Of a stretch of 64,000 bases of DNA, positions 10,750 through 20,409 are shown piece after piece. Where the stretch lies: contig NC_133652.1 in NCBI RefSeq assembly GCF_009905375.1, forward strand, positions 116,898,721 through 116,962,720. Reading direction: 5' to 3'. The stretch is from Apium graveolens. Taxonomy: Eukaryota > Streptophyta > Magnoliopsida > Apiales > Apiaceae. Every line of letters begins with the position of its first letter. Within the stretch, counting starts at the first letter, position 1. The notes beneath the pieces are model-generated. The model had not been told where the DNA came from. It made no database searches and worked only from the letters and a program-made list of their open reading frames with translations. The position numbers were made by a program, and so were the translations under genes.

Positions 10750-12135
10750 TTTTTATGTGTGCAGAGAAACAGAAAGAATCTTTGGTACTTGGATAGTGGT
10801 TGTTCAAGACACATGACTGGTGATTCTACCCTGCTCACAAAGTTTAAGGAGAGAGCTGGCCCAAGTATTACTTTTGGAGATGACAGCAAGGGTTATAATG
10901 TGGGATATGGCTTGATTTCAAAGGACAATGTCATCATTGAAGAGGTTGCCTTAGTGGATGGTCTCAAACACAATCTGTTGAGTATCATCCAGCTTTGTGA
11001 TAAAGGCAACTCAGTAACCTTCAACTCAGAAGCCTATGTTGTGACTAATAAAAGAAGCAACAAAGTGGTTCTCACTGGTGTGAGAAAAGGAAATGTGTAC
11101 CTAGCTGATTTCAACTCATCTAATGCAGAATCTGATACTTGTCTTCTCAGTAAAGCAAGTCAGGATGAAAGTTGGCTGTGGCACAAGAAGCTATCCCATT
11201 TAAACTTCAAGACCATAAATGAGCTAGTAAAGAAAGAACTGGTTAGAGGCATTCCTCTAGTGGAGTTTTCTAAGGATGGACTGTATGATGCCTGTCAAAA
11301 AGGGAAGCAGATTAAAGCATCATTCAGGAAGAAACTTGATTCAACAATTGAAGAACCTTTGCAACTGCTACACATGGATTTGTTTGGACCAGTCAATATG
11401 TTGTCTATCTCAAGGAAAAGATTTTGCCTAGTAATTGTAAATGATTTCTCAAAGTTCTCTTGCACATATTTCCTAAAGTCTAAAGATGAGGCTAGTGAAA
11501 TCATCATCAATCACATAAGACAAGTCAATAATTATCCTGATTTCAAGGTTAGAAGAATCAGGAGTGACAATGGAACTGATTTCAAGAATTCTGTCATGAG
11601 AGCATTCTGTGAGGAAAATGGGATTCTGCATGAGTTTTCAGCAGCAAGAACTCCACAATAGAATGTAGTAGTGGAAAGGAAGAACATATCACTTATTAAA
11701 GCTGCAAGGACAATGCTTGAAGAATCCAAACTGCCAACATATTTCTGGGCTGAAGCTGTAAATACTGCATGCTACACTCAGAATATTTCACTGGTTAATC
11801 AAGCAAGATGCATGACTCCCTATCAATTGTTCAAGAACAAGAAACCAACTCTAAATTTTCTTTATGTCTTTGGCTGCAAATGCTATACTCTAAGAAATCA
11901 AACTAATCAAAATGGGAAGTTTGATGCTAAAGAAGATGAAGGAATTTTTGTTGGATATGCTATTGGTAAAGCATATAGAGTCTACAATCTAAGAACCAAT
12001 ATTGTTGTGGAATCAATACATGTTGTGTTTGATGATAAAAAGATTGAAGGACTGCAAGATGGAGATTACCATGAGAGCCTCAAATTTGACAATGTGGAGA
12101 TGGTTAGTGATGACAGTGATGATGAAAGTGATTAA
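10750..12135 (+). pseudogene. Pol of F, protease and integrase part (broken)
   Basis: The frame opens after a TGA at 10747 and reads NLWYLDSGCSRHMTGDSTLL, the copia protease with catalytic DSG. Then comes the pre-integrase zinc finger: WHKKLSHLNF gives the two histidines, but the first cysteine of CxxC is Tyr (LYDACQKGK). The integrase core has HMDLFGP, RSDNGTD and VVERKN for the D-D-E acids. A TAG at 11659 falls just before that last acidic box; the frame resumes at 11671 and reaches a TAA at 12133, where E has CAA. Integrase would insert the DNA copy. The frame is the same throughout 10750-14106. Confidence 0.9.
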
Positions 12136-12194
12136 GAAACAGTATCTAAGGATAATGCAGAAAAATCTACTACCAATGAAGCACAAAACTCAAT

Positions 12195-12298
12195 ATCTGT
12201 CGAGTTGCATAATGCTTCATCCGTCGGGAGGCAATCTGCGTTATCCATCGGGAGACAACCAGCTTCATCCGTCGGTACTCAAAATTCACCATCCGTCG
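12195..12298 (+). repeat. Five-copy motif array in the IN-RT linker of F, 24-bp spacing
   Basis: ATCCGTCG or one-mismatch forms start at 12195, 12219, 12243, 12267 and 12291, each exactly 24 bp apart. In pol frame this encodes an 8-residue repeat (SVGRQPAS-like). Element E has five copies with the same 24-bp spacing at 56108-56211. It lies in the variable linker between integrase and RT. Confidence 0.9.
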
Positions 12299-12468
12299 GG
12301 TAATCAAGAGAAGCTGGAAATCAAGATAGATCGCCTATAGAAAGTTCCCCTTTCTCAAATCAAAGATCCACAAACTCAGGGGGAGTTTCTAACAGTCAAA
12401 ACTCAATCATACATCAAGAAAACAATGAGGCCTCTTCATCTAGAGCTAATCTACCTCAGCAAAGGAAA

Positions 12469-14106
12469 TTGACAAAAGATCACCCATTTGAGCTTATTAT
12501 TGGTGATATTTCTTCTAGAGTTCAAACCAGAAGAGCAACTCAAGAAGAATGTCTATATATCGGCTTTCTTTCCAAGGAAGAACCAAAGAAGGTAGAAGAA
12601 GCTTTGTTGGATCCTGATTGGATTTTAGCTATACAGGAGGAGCTAAACCAATTTGAAAGGAATAATGTATGGAAGCAGGTGCCCAAGCCTAAAGGAAAGA
12701 ATCCAATAGACACCAAATGGGTATTCAGAAACAAGATGGATGAAAATGGCATAGTAGTCAGGAACAAAGCTAGATTGGTTGCTAAGGGCTATTGTCAACA
12801 AGAAGGAATAGATTTTGATGAAACATTTGCTCCAGTTGCAAGACATGAAGCCATCAGAATCTTCTTAGCCTATGCAGCCCATGCCAATTTCAAGGTCTAT
12901 CAAAAGGATGTCAAAAGTGCCTTTCTGAATGGAGATTTGGAGGAGGAAGTCTATGTCAGTCAACCTCCTGGTTTTGAAGATCCAAATTTTCCAGAACATG
13001 TCTATTATCTTTTGAAAGCACTTAATGGACTGAAGCAAGCACCTAGAGCCTGGTATGACACTTTATCAAAGTTCCTTTTGGAAAATCACTTCACAAGAGG
13101 TACTGTAGATAAAACTTTATTCTTCAGAAATGTTATTGGCTCTAGTATACTTTTTCAAATTTATGTAGATGATATTATTTTTGGCTCTACCGATGAGAAA
13201 CTTTGCAAAAAGTTTGCCAAATTGATGCAAAGTAAGTATGAAATGAGTATGATGGGAGAATTGACTTACTTTCTTGGTTTACAAGTTAAGCAAGTTAGTG
13301 ATGGAATATTCATTAGTCAAACTAAATACATTTTTGATCTTTTAAAGAAGTTTGATATAGTGGATTGCACATCTGCAAAAACTCCCATGGCCACTGCAAC
13401 TCAGCTTGAATTAAACACTACTAAAAAATCTATGGATATTTCAAGTTATAGGGGCATGGTTGGCTCACTTTTGTACTTAACAGCTAGTAGGCCAGATATA
13501 ATGTTTACTACATGTTTATGTGCTAGATTTCAGGCTGATCCTAGAGAATCTCACTTAATAGCTATTAAGAGAATTTTCAGATATCTCAAGGGAACACCAA
13601 AACTTGGCATTTGGTACCCTAGAGATTCTGGTTTTGATCTAACTGGTTATTCAGATGCAGATTATGCAGGTTGTAGAATTGATAGAAAAAGTACAACATG
13701 AACCTGTCAATTTCTAGGAAACAAGCTTGTGTCCTGGTTCAGTAAAAACCAAAATTCAGTTTTTACCTCAACAACTGAAGCTGAATATATTGCTGTTGGG
13801 AGTTGCTATGCACATATTTTATGAATAAAAAATCAATTGCTAGACTATGGTTTGCAAGTTGAAAGGATTCCCATTTTCTGTGATAACACAAGTGCAATTG
13901 CCATCACTGAAAATCCAGTACAACATTCAAGGAAAAAGCATATAGACATCAAGTACCACTTCATAAGGGAACATGTAATGAATGGTACTGTGGAACTACA
14001 TTTTGTTCCAAGTGAGAAGCAGCTTGCAGATATCTTTACCAAGCCACTGGATGAATCCACCTTTTCAAGGTTGGTAAGTGAGTTAGGTATGCTTAATTAT
14101 TCTTAA
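12469..14106 (+). pseudogene. Pol of F, reverse transcriptase and RNase H part (broken)
   Basis: The copia RT is well kept: [48 protein letters not shown] and the catalytic box YVDDIIFGS near 13160-13190. RNase H follows with YSDADYAGC, then TGA at 13699 (GGA in E) and TGA at 13822 (TGG in E). The last part, 13837-14106, keeps IFCDNTSAIAITENP and ADIFTKPLDE and ends with TAA. The enzyme would copy element RNA into DNA and remove the RNA. One frame is kept from 10750, broken by in-frame stops at 11659, 12133, 12301, 13699 and 13822. Confidence 0.92.
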
Positions 14107-14202
14107 ATCTATATGAGTTAATTTGCAAGTTGAAAAGCATCCAGAAATTTAATTGATTTTTCAGTCAAGGATGAAATTTTGGCTAAGTCAAAATTTACAC
14201 CT

Positions 14203-14405
14203 CGACGGATGATCTTTATCCATCGAGTTTGATTATCCGCCGGGATACTATTTGCTAATAAAAATCAATTATTTTTCTGGAATATTTTATGACTCGACGG
14301 ATAACCGTTTATCCTCATCCGTCGAATTATCTTAATCTTAGCCGTTAATTTCCTGAACATTATCCATCGAGTATACTTACAGTTTATAAGCATAACACGA
14401 CGGAT
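14203..14405 (+). promoter_or_regulatory. CGACGGAT motif cluster upstream of the extra gene of F
   Basis: Seven copies lie in both directions: CGACGGAT at 14203, 14295 and 14398; ATCCGTCG at 14317; ATCCATCG at 14218 and 14362; ATCCGCCG at 14235. Several form inverted pairs. The non-coding stretch between pol and the extra gene (14107-14627) thus holds a motif cluster and then, about 105 bp on, a TATA box. Element E repeats the arrangement at about 54000-54215. Confidence 0.75.
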
Positions 14406-14509
14406 AATGGGTGGAATTTTTATAGTTTATTTTTAAACGGCTATTTTAGGCAATTTCTATTGGTTACTTTATTTTACTTTATTATTTTTAACAGTTATTT
14501 TTGAGATAG

Positions 14510-14516
14510 TATAAAA
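14510..14516 (+). promoter_or_regulatory. Putative internal TATA box for the extra gene of F
   Basis: TATAAAA lies 118 bp before the ATG at 14628 and is followed by a pyrimidine-rich untranslated stretch typical of plant leaders. Element E keeps TATAAAAGC with the same neighbouring bases at 53891-53897, about 110 bp before its ATG. This suggests a separate transcript for the extra gene. Confidence 0.6.
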
Positions 14517-16281
14517 GCTTATTTCATTTCAATCACTTTTCTTTTATCATTCTCAATTCAACTGCTCAAATTTCAATCTCTCTCAAAGCACTTACTCTCT
14601 TTCTCTTTAAGCTCTTATTCTCTAACAATGACACCTGTTGTAAAGATTATGTCTCAAACTGGGTTCATTTATGAGAAGAACAATTTCACTGCATTAGTAA
14701 ACAAGGGTATTCAGCAATCTGGTGATTATCACAATATGATGGACTTTGTGAAGAATTGCAAGCTCAGCTATGCCATGCTGGAATCACCCACAATCTTCTG
14801 TGAAGTTGTTGAAGAGATGTGGACCACTGCTACCTACAGCTCAACAGATAAGACAATCACACTCACCATTAAAGGTAAAGAGTTATGTATCAATAGTGAT
14901 GTTATAAAAGCATGTTTCAAGATTCCTGATAACACTGTGACCTCACCACACAGTGACACTGATATAATCAATATGCTTAATTCCATGAACTATGCTCTTT
15001 CTACTTCTAAATTAAGTGACATTAGGAGAATGAGTCTTAGGAAAGAATGGAGTTTTATGTGTGATGTTGTGACAAAGGTCTTTTCAGGAAAAATCAGTAA
15101 TTTTGATTCAGTCAATATATCCATGCTTAACATGCTCTACATGCTAGTTACAGATAAATTCTATGATTTCAGTGACCTTATCTTGTTTGAGTTAGGCTTT
15201 AAATTAGGAGAGTTAAATAAAAGAGGGAAAAATGTGTACTATGTTAGATTCTTTATGATGTTAGCTAACCACCTCTGTGAAGAGATTGTGCTTAAGAACC
15301 CAAATAACAAATTAGATTGTTGGGTTCAAAAGAGAAGGCTCATTGCAGATTTGAACAGGGCCAATCATCACAAGGATGTGCCATTGTTCTATTTTCCTGT
15401 AATGCAAACACCTCAGGTAAGTGAGGTAAGTTCACCTATCCCTACCAATATTCCAACCTCACTAATTTTTTTGAGTTCCAGTGTGGCTATGGCAACTGTG
15501 TCAATGACCAAACAGTTGCCTACCCAAGCCACCAAACCTGCAATTATTTCAAAATCCAAATCTAAGAAAGCCCCCTCTGGTATCTCTCAAAAGATGCCAG
15601 TTGCAAAATCCACTAAAACCAAAAAGGGGAGTGTGAAGGAGGGCAAGATAGGTGAGGGAAGGGGTGAACATAAAAGAAACCCCAAGAATAAGGATGGAGA
15701 GTTGAGTGGCTCCCAGCCTAGCCACACTGCAATATCCCAACAAATTGTAGTGCTTAAAAAGGATAAAAGCTCATTTCTAACTACATCCTCCCAAAAAGAT
15801 GTAGTTATTGAACAAAGCTCTCAACCAAGAGCACAGGCCAAGAGGGTTAGGGACACAAGCTCACCCCAAACTTATGATAGAAAGAAGAAGTCTAAAACCC
15901 TTGGGGATGCATAGGGTACACACACTGTGCAAACTGGTGCAAAAGACACAGTCACTGCACCTTCACAAATTCAGTTTGATGTGGCTCCAAAAAAAGTGGA
16001 GTCACATCCAAAATCTCTAGTCATAGAAGCACCTCAAACACCAAACTCACCAACAAATTCTCTGGATATGGATATGATAAACACATCAATTCCTGATTCC
16101 CCTTCTTTAACTCTGTTGGGGAAGCCAAAATCTAGTGCAAGTGAGCATCATCTTTTAGATGATTTGTTGGCTCACTTGCCAATTCTTTCAGGAACTGTTG
16201 TATCATCTCTGCCCAAAATATTTTCAATCAGCACAAAGTCAACAATAATTTCTTTTCCCAGTTCATTCATTTCTACTCTCT

Positions 16282-16394
16282 CGATGGATATTGCTCATTC
16301 GTCGAGTAGTGATTGTATCCCGATGGATAAGCTTAACAGCAGTTATCCGTCGGATAGCAAAACCACTCACTCGATGGATATCACTCATCCGTCG
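16282..16394 (+). repeat. CGACGGAT motif cluster inside the extra gene of F
   Basis: Six copies are present: CGATGGAT at 16282, 16321 and 16372; ATTCGTCG at 16297; ATCCGTCG at 16345 and 16387. Two inverted pairs have starts 15 bp apart (16282/16297 and 16372/16387). They encode a Ser/Asp-rich stretch (SMDIAHSSSSD). Element E has the matching cluster at about 52017-52130. Confidence 0.75.
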
Positions 16395-17514
16395 AGTATC
16401 TCTGCACAGCTTCAAACTTCATTTATTTCAAGTGCAGAAGATTTAATGGTTGTACATTCACTTTTAGGATTAATAGAGAAGAGTGTTTTGAGTGAGAGTC
16501 TGGGTTGCTCCCAGGAAAAAGGAGAGGAAATGAGTGAAACTATGCAATCCATTTCTTCAGGATTGGCAAAAGAGAGTGAGTGGAGTCCCACCTTAGATGG
16601 TGAAGGTGAGGGTGTGAGGGTGGGGAGCCAGGGTGAGACCCTGATGCAACAAAAGAGAGAAAACGAGAGAAATGCAGGTACTGGAGCTATAAGGATGGAT
16701 GTCATTGCTAGTGAGTTAATGAATGTCCAGGATGCAGACAGGGAAGGACTATCTCAGCATCCTAAAGTTGTTATAGATTCCACCTCCCTTGATGCTGAGG
16801 CATTTACTTACCCTGTTCTAGCTTATCAACTTCTAGCTGAACAGGGCAATGACAATGCAGAAAGGATGCTCAATCTGGTGCATACCACTTAGTCTATGCT
16901 AAGAGCTAAGGATGTCATCACAACTTTGCCTTTTACAGCTGGTGATGTGGACTATGAAACTGGTGGTTCAGCTGATTTCTTTGGTGATGGGAGTGGGGAT
17001 AGTGAAGATGAAGCAATGGATATAGGGGGAGAAGTAGGTTCAAGTTCAAGATCTGGTATACCATCATGGGCATTTTCAAAGCACTGTGATGAGGACTACT
17101 TCAACACAACCCTGATCCAACTAATTAATCAGACAAATACTGCTCTTCAAACCACTACTAATGCCAGCACCAAGAAGCTCTTTCAGGCACATCTAGCCTC
17201 CCTGCAACTTCAACAAATCTAGAGCTTCCAACATGCTAGGGATGTAAACACCATGAAGGGTGATATTGAGGAGATGAAGAAGGCCATTTCAGACAAGATA
17301 GATTCTAAACTTCCAGAAGCTACAATGCTTGACATCAAGAGGCAATTAAAGAAAAATTCTGATCTTGCAACCAAGATAGATGCCTTGGACACAAGAATGG
17401 CAGCCATGGAAGCATCTTTAATAGCCATTCATCTTCATCAAGCCCAATAGACAGATCTACTTCAAAAATTGGTGGCTGCTCAAACCTCCTCATCTTCTCA
17501 ACTTGATGATAACA

Positions 17515-17549
17515 AAAAGGGGGAGAAAGGACCAAGTGAGGGGGAGAGG
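17515..17549 (+). promoter_or_regulatory. Internal polypurine-like tracts in the extra gene of F
   Basis: AAAAAGGGGGAGA and GAGGGGGAGAGG resemble the true polypurine tract next to the 3' LTR (TTGGGGGAGAT). Multiple polypurine tracts are a reported Sirevirus feature. Use as extra priming sites is inference. Confidence 0.45.
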
Positions 17550-19355
17550 CTTCAGATTCAGATTAGCAAAGTAATTATTCCTTCAATTACTATCTCAAAG
17601 CCACCAGTTACAGACAGTATAGATCTGATCAATGCAGCAGCAACCAACATGAGAGCAGCTGATAAGGAGAAGTTGAGTTTAGTAAATTGGGAGAAGATTG
17701 ATGAGGAAATACAAAAGAAGTTTGAACTTTTCAAGGAGCCAGTTATGTCAGCCATCCATCACTCGTAAGTCAAGCAAATTAGTGTGAATGAGATGAGCAT
17801 GAACTATCTGGAAAGGGGACAATGATCCTGCATCAAATCTCCAAAGGCTGAAATAATTCTGAAACCAAGGGTAAACTACTCAAAATTATCATTGAAGAAC
17901 CCTTTGGATACTGTGTATGAGACACCTAAGCCTGATGAAAAGAAGCTTCTGTCAAGATCAATTGCTTTGTACAAAGATCCAGCTGATTCAGCTTCAAAAA
18001 GGAGAATTGCTAAAATTTTCAAGAATGGGAAAGAAATTTGTGTGGTGGCTGGATATCCTCAATTTGCTCAAGCAAAAAGAGAAGAAAAGGCTAGATTGAA
18101 GCAGTAAAAGAAGCAAGTTGCTCTAGATACTAAAAAGACTAAACAAAAGAAAGAGCAAATTGCTATCTTGGCCAAGCTACATGCTGTAAATTCATCATAA
18201 CAAATTCCTTCTCAGCCATCTGAAGTTAGTAAATCAAATAAGCAAGTTGAACAATAGAAGAAATCTCCAAGAATCAAGGAATTGGCTAAAAGAACTAAAA
18301 GGAAACTGGACATTGTTGATAAGGAATTGGAGAATCACTTTCCCAAGGAATCTACTCCAACTACAACTCAAGCATCAAAACCCTCTGTGGTATTTGAAGA
18401 TATCAAAGTGGTGGATCCTTATAAGAACATCCATGGTGAACCTATAGTGCCTAAGGATGAACCAGTAGAATGGGAGAACATACCAATTCCTGACTTCTAT
18501 TTGCCAATCCTTAACAAGCCAAAGAGAACAAAGTCAAGACCAGTCAAGAAAGTGAAGTTGTCACCTCTCAAATCCAAATCAGTAGTCAAAGCTCAATCCA
18601 AAGTCAATAAGGGAGATTACATGTACTTGTATGACATCAAAGAATTTTCTGATCTAAACCTCTACCTAGATGAACTAGATGAAGTGAGAGGAATTGATGC
18701 ATACAGAAACCTACCTGAAAGGTTAGTGTTCAAGTACAAAGGAGGAAAGGAGATTCAGTGGCCACTTCACAGGATCCTTCAAGAAAGCAAAGCTGTACTG
18801 ATTAAATTTTATTCATCCTTCAAGAAGAACTTTGGGTTCAATATTACTGCAAGAAGATTGGTACTGAAGAAGATTGAAGAGCTAAGGAGTGTTAGAGCTA
18901 AATATGCACTCCCAAAGACTCTAATCATCCCTTACACAGGGAGAAGAGTGTATCTAAGGCCCTACTGGCTGATGGAGTTCATGGATGACAAAGGAGTGAG
19001 AAGATTTTTCAGATTAGAAGACCAATTGAGCATCTCCAGCAATGAGACTCTTTTGGAAATGCAAGGAAAGTTAAATCTCTCAGAATCTGATGAACTGGAA
19101 TTCCACAGGCAGCTCCAAAATCAGATTGAGGAAAATAACAGAAAGCTTGGAAAGAGATCCAGACCTTCAAAAAACTAGATAAATATGCTCAAGCTAGAGG
19201 AGCATCTTGAAAATGACTGTGAGCAAAACTTTGTACATTTTGTTAATTGAAGCACTTTTCAGTAATATCTACTTTCTTTTAAAGTTGTATTTTTAGGGTG
19301 TTTTGTTATCATCAAGTATCTCTTAATTTATGGCTACAATTCCAGTAGACATAAA

Positions 19356-19366
19356 TTGGGGGAGAT
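19356..19366 (+). promoter_or_regulatory. Polypurine tract of F
   Basis: TTGGGGGAGAT lies directly before the 3' LTR and would prime plus-strand DNA synthesis. E has the same tract on the minus strand at about 48995-49005. Confidence 0.85.
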
Positions 19367-20404
19367 TGTTGTGTATATGTTGTGTACTTGATGATTTCAT
19401 GAACAAAATACCTTGGTAGATTTTACTTAGTGAAATTATATAGCACTCGACGGATAAGGTTCATAGTCCCGACGGATGACTCAATATAGTCCCGACGGAT
19501 GATGACTTATTATCCATCGAGTGAGTAGCTTATGTAACAATAAATCTGTAGCACATTTCTGCATACACATTGTTTAGAATCTGTAGTAGTATTTAAGTCA
19601 TGTTGACTTAAGTTAGATATGCAGAATAAGTTGATTAATTGTACATAGATGATGTCTTGTAATTCTGCATAAGTGAAATAAAGTCAAGTGCCTGATTGCT
19701 ACCTGACGGATAAACAACAATGAACTCGACGGATCATCAACAACCCGACGGATGATCAATAACTCGACGGATGATCATGAACTCGACGGATAAATAATTC
19801 AAATATCTGTTGACAGTGATAACACAGTCACATGCGTCGAGTGGATGCAAATGGAATGTGGTAGCCTATTCAACTGGGTTTTCGAGAACAAAGAAACATT
19901 TCCATTTCCATGCTATTATGAAGATATTCAAAGATGTTGGAATAGAGTAATGAATTAGCATTGTAATAGACTAGATAGTTTTTGTTTTATTATCCTGTCT
20001 CATTACTTTGTAATCTTGGTGATATATAAACCAAGAAGTAGCAACTAAGGAATAATCTGAGAGACAAGCAGAGAAACATTTGTAAGCAGAATTCTTAGCA
20101 TTTCTCTGCATTCTTAGTTGTTCAATTGTTGTAAGCAGCTGTGAGCATTTTGCACACAGGGTTCTCTCGATATATATTATATATCTCTGGTGGAATCATT
20201 TAAATCCACCAGAAAGTTTTTAAAGACTCTTGTTTTTAATTACTTTTGTTTTGATTCATTTAAGTAACTATTCCGCATTGTGCTAATCAATTCACACTTA
20301 TATATATATATTCGAGTTAGAACATTTTTATTTCAAGAAAAAGTTTCAAGAATTCCATTCAACCCCCCTTCTGTAATTCTTGTCATATTGTTAAGGGACT
20401 AACA
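19367..20404 (+). repeat. 3' LTR of element F
   Basis: It runs from TGTTGTG to ACTAACA and matches the 5' LTR with roughly 30 substitutions and one 6-bp insertion by eye count. The motif array is kept: three further copies follow the one at about 19726 in 19-bp steps, although the copy at 19726 is followed by CATCA instead of GATCA. Confidence 0.95.
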
Positions 20405-20409
20405 TCCAT
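20405..20409. repeat. Target-site duplication of element F, right copy (TCCAT)
   Basis: TCCAT repeats 7254-7258 and marks the point where gypsy B resumes. Confidence 0.95.

Larger units (their letters stand above)
14628..19178 (+). pseudogene. Extra gene of F downstream of pol, about 1,516 codons (broken)
   Basis: The product is unknown. One frame runs from ATG 14628 to TAG 19176-19178, interrupted by nine stops (15912, 16890, 17220, 17448, 17766, 17823, 18105, 18198, 18255) with no frameshift. Residues 1-265 look globular (YEKNNFTALVNKGIQQ, then CFKIPDNTVTSPHSDTD). The middle is S/T/K/P-rich with a motif cluster at 16282-16394 and a likely coiled coil near 17250-17440. The last 300 codons are basic (KRTKRKLD, RPVKKVKLSPLKSK) and then well conserved with E (YTGRRVYLRPYWLMEFMDD). 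I see no signal peptide or clear membrane span. By position it corresponds to the env-like gene of Sireviruses but is much longer. A weak resemblance of residues 60-120 to plant transposon-protein domains is unproven. Confidence 0.8.
7259..20404 (+). mobile_element. Ty1/copia (Sirevirus-type) retrotransposon F, 13.1 kb
   Basis: This is a complete element: LTRs of 1030 and 1038 bp starting TGTTGTG and ending CTAACA, tRNA-iMet primer site, gag with two zinc knuckles, pol in copia order, an extra gene of 1,516 codons, polypurine tract GGGGGAGAT, and perfect TCCAT duplications. An additional gene after pol and extra polypurine-like tracts are features of the Sirevirus lineage; placing it there is inference. 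All genes carry stops, so it cannot move by itself. The LTRs differ at roughly 3 percent of sites by eye. Element E (47995-61121) is a relative in the opposite direction. Confidence 0.93.

Noticed and set aside
14628..19178. Envelope glycoprotein gene
   Set aside because: The position suits an env-like gene, but I see no signal peptide, no membrane anchor and no fusion-type stretch, and the end is basic and nuclear-looking.
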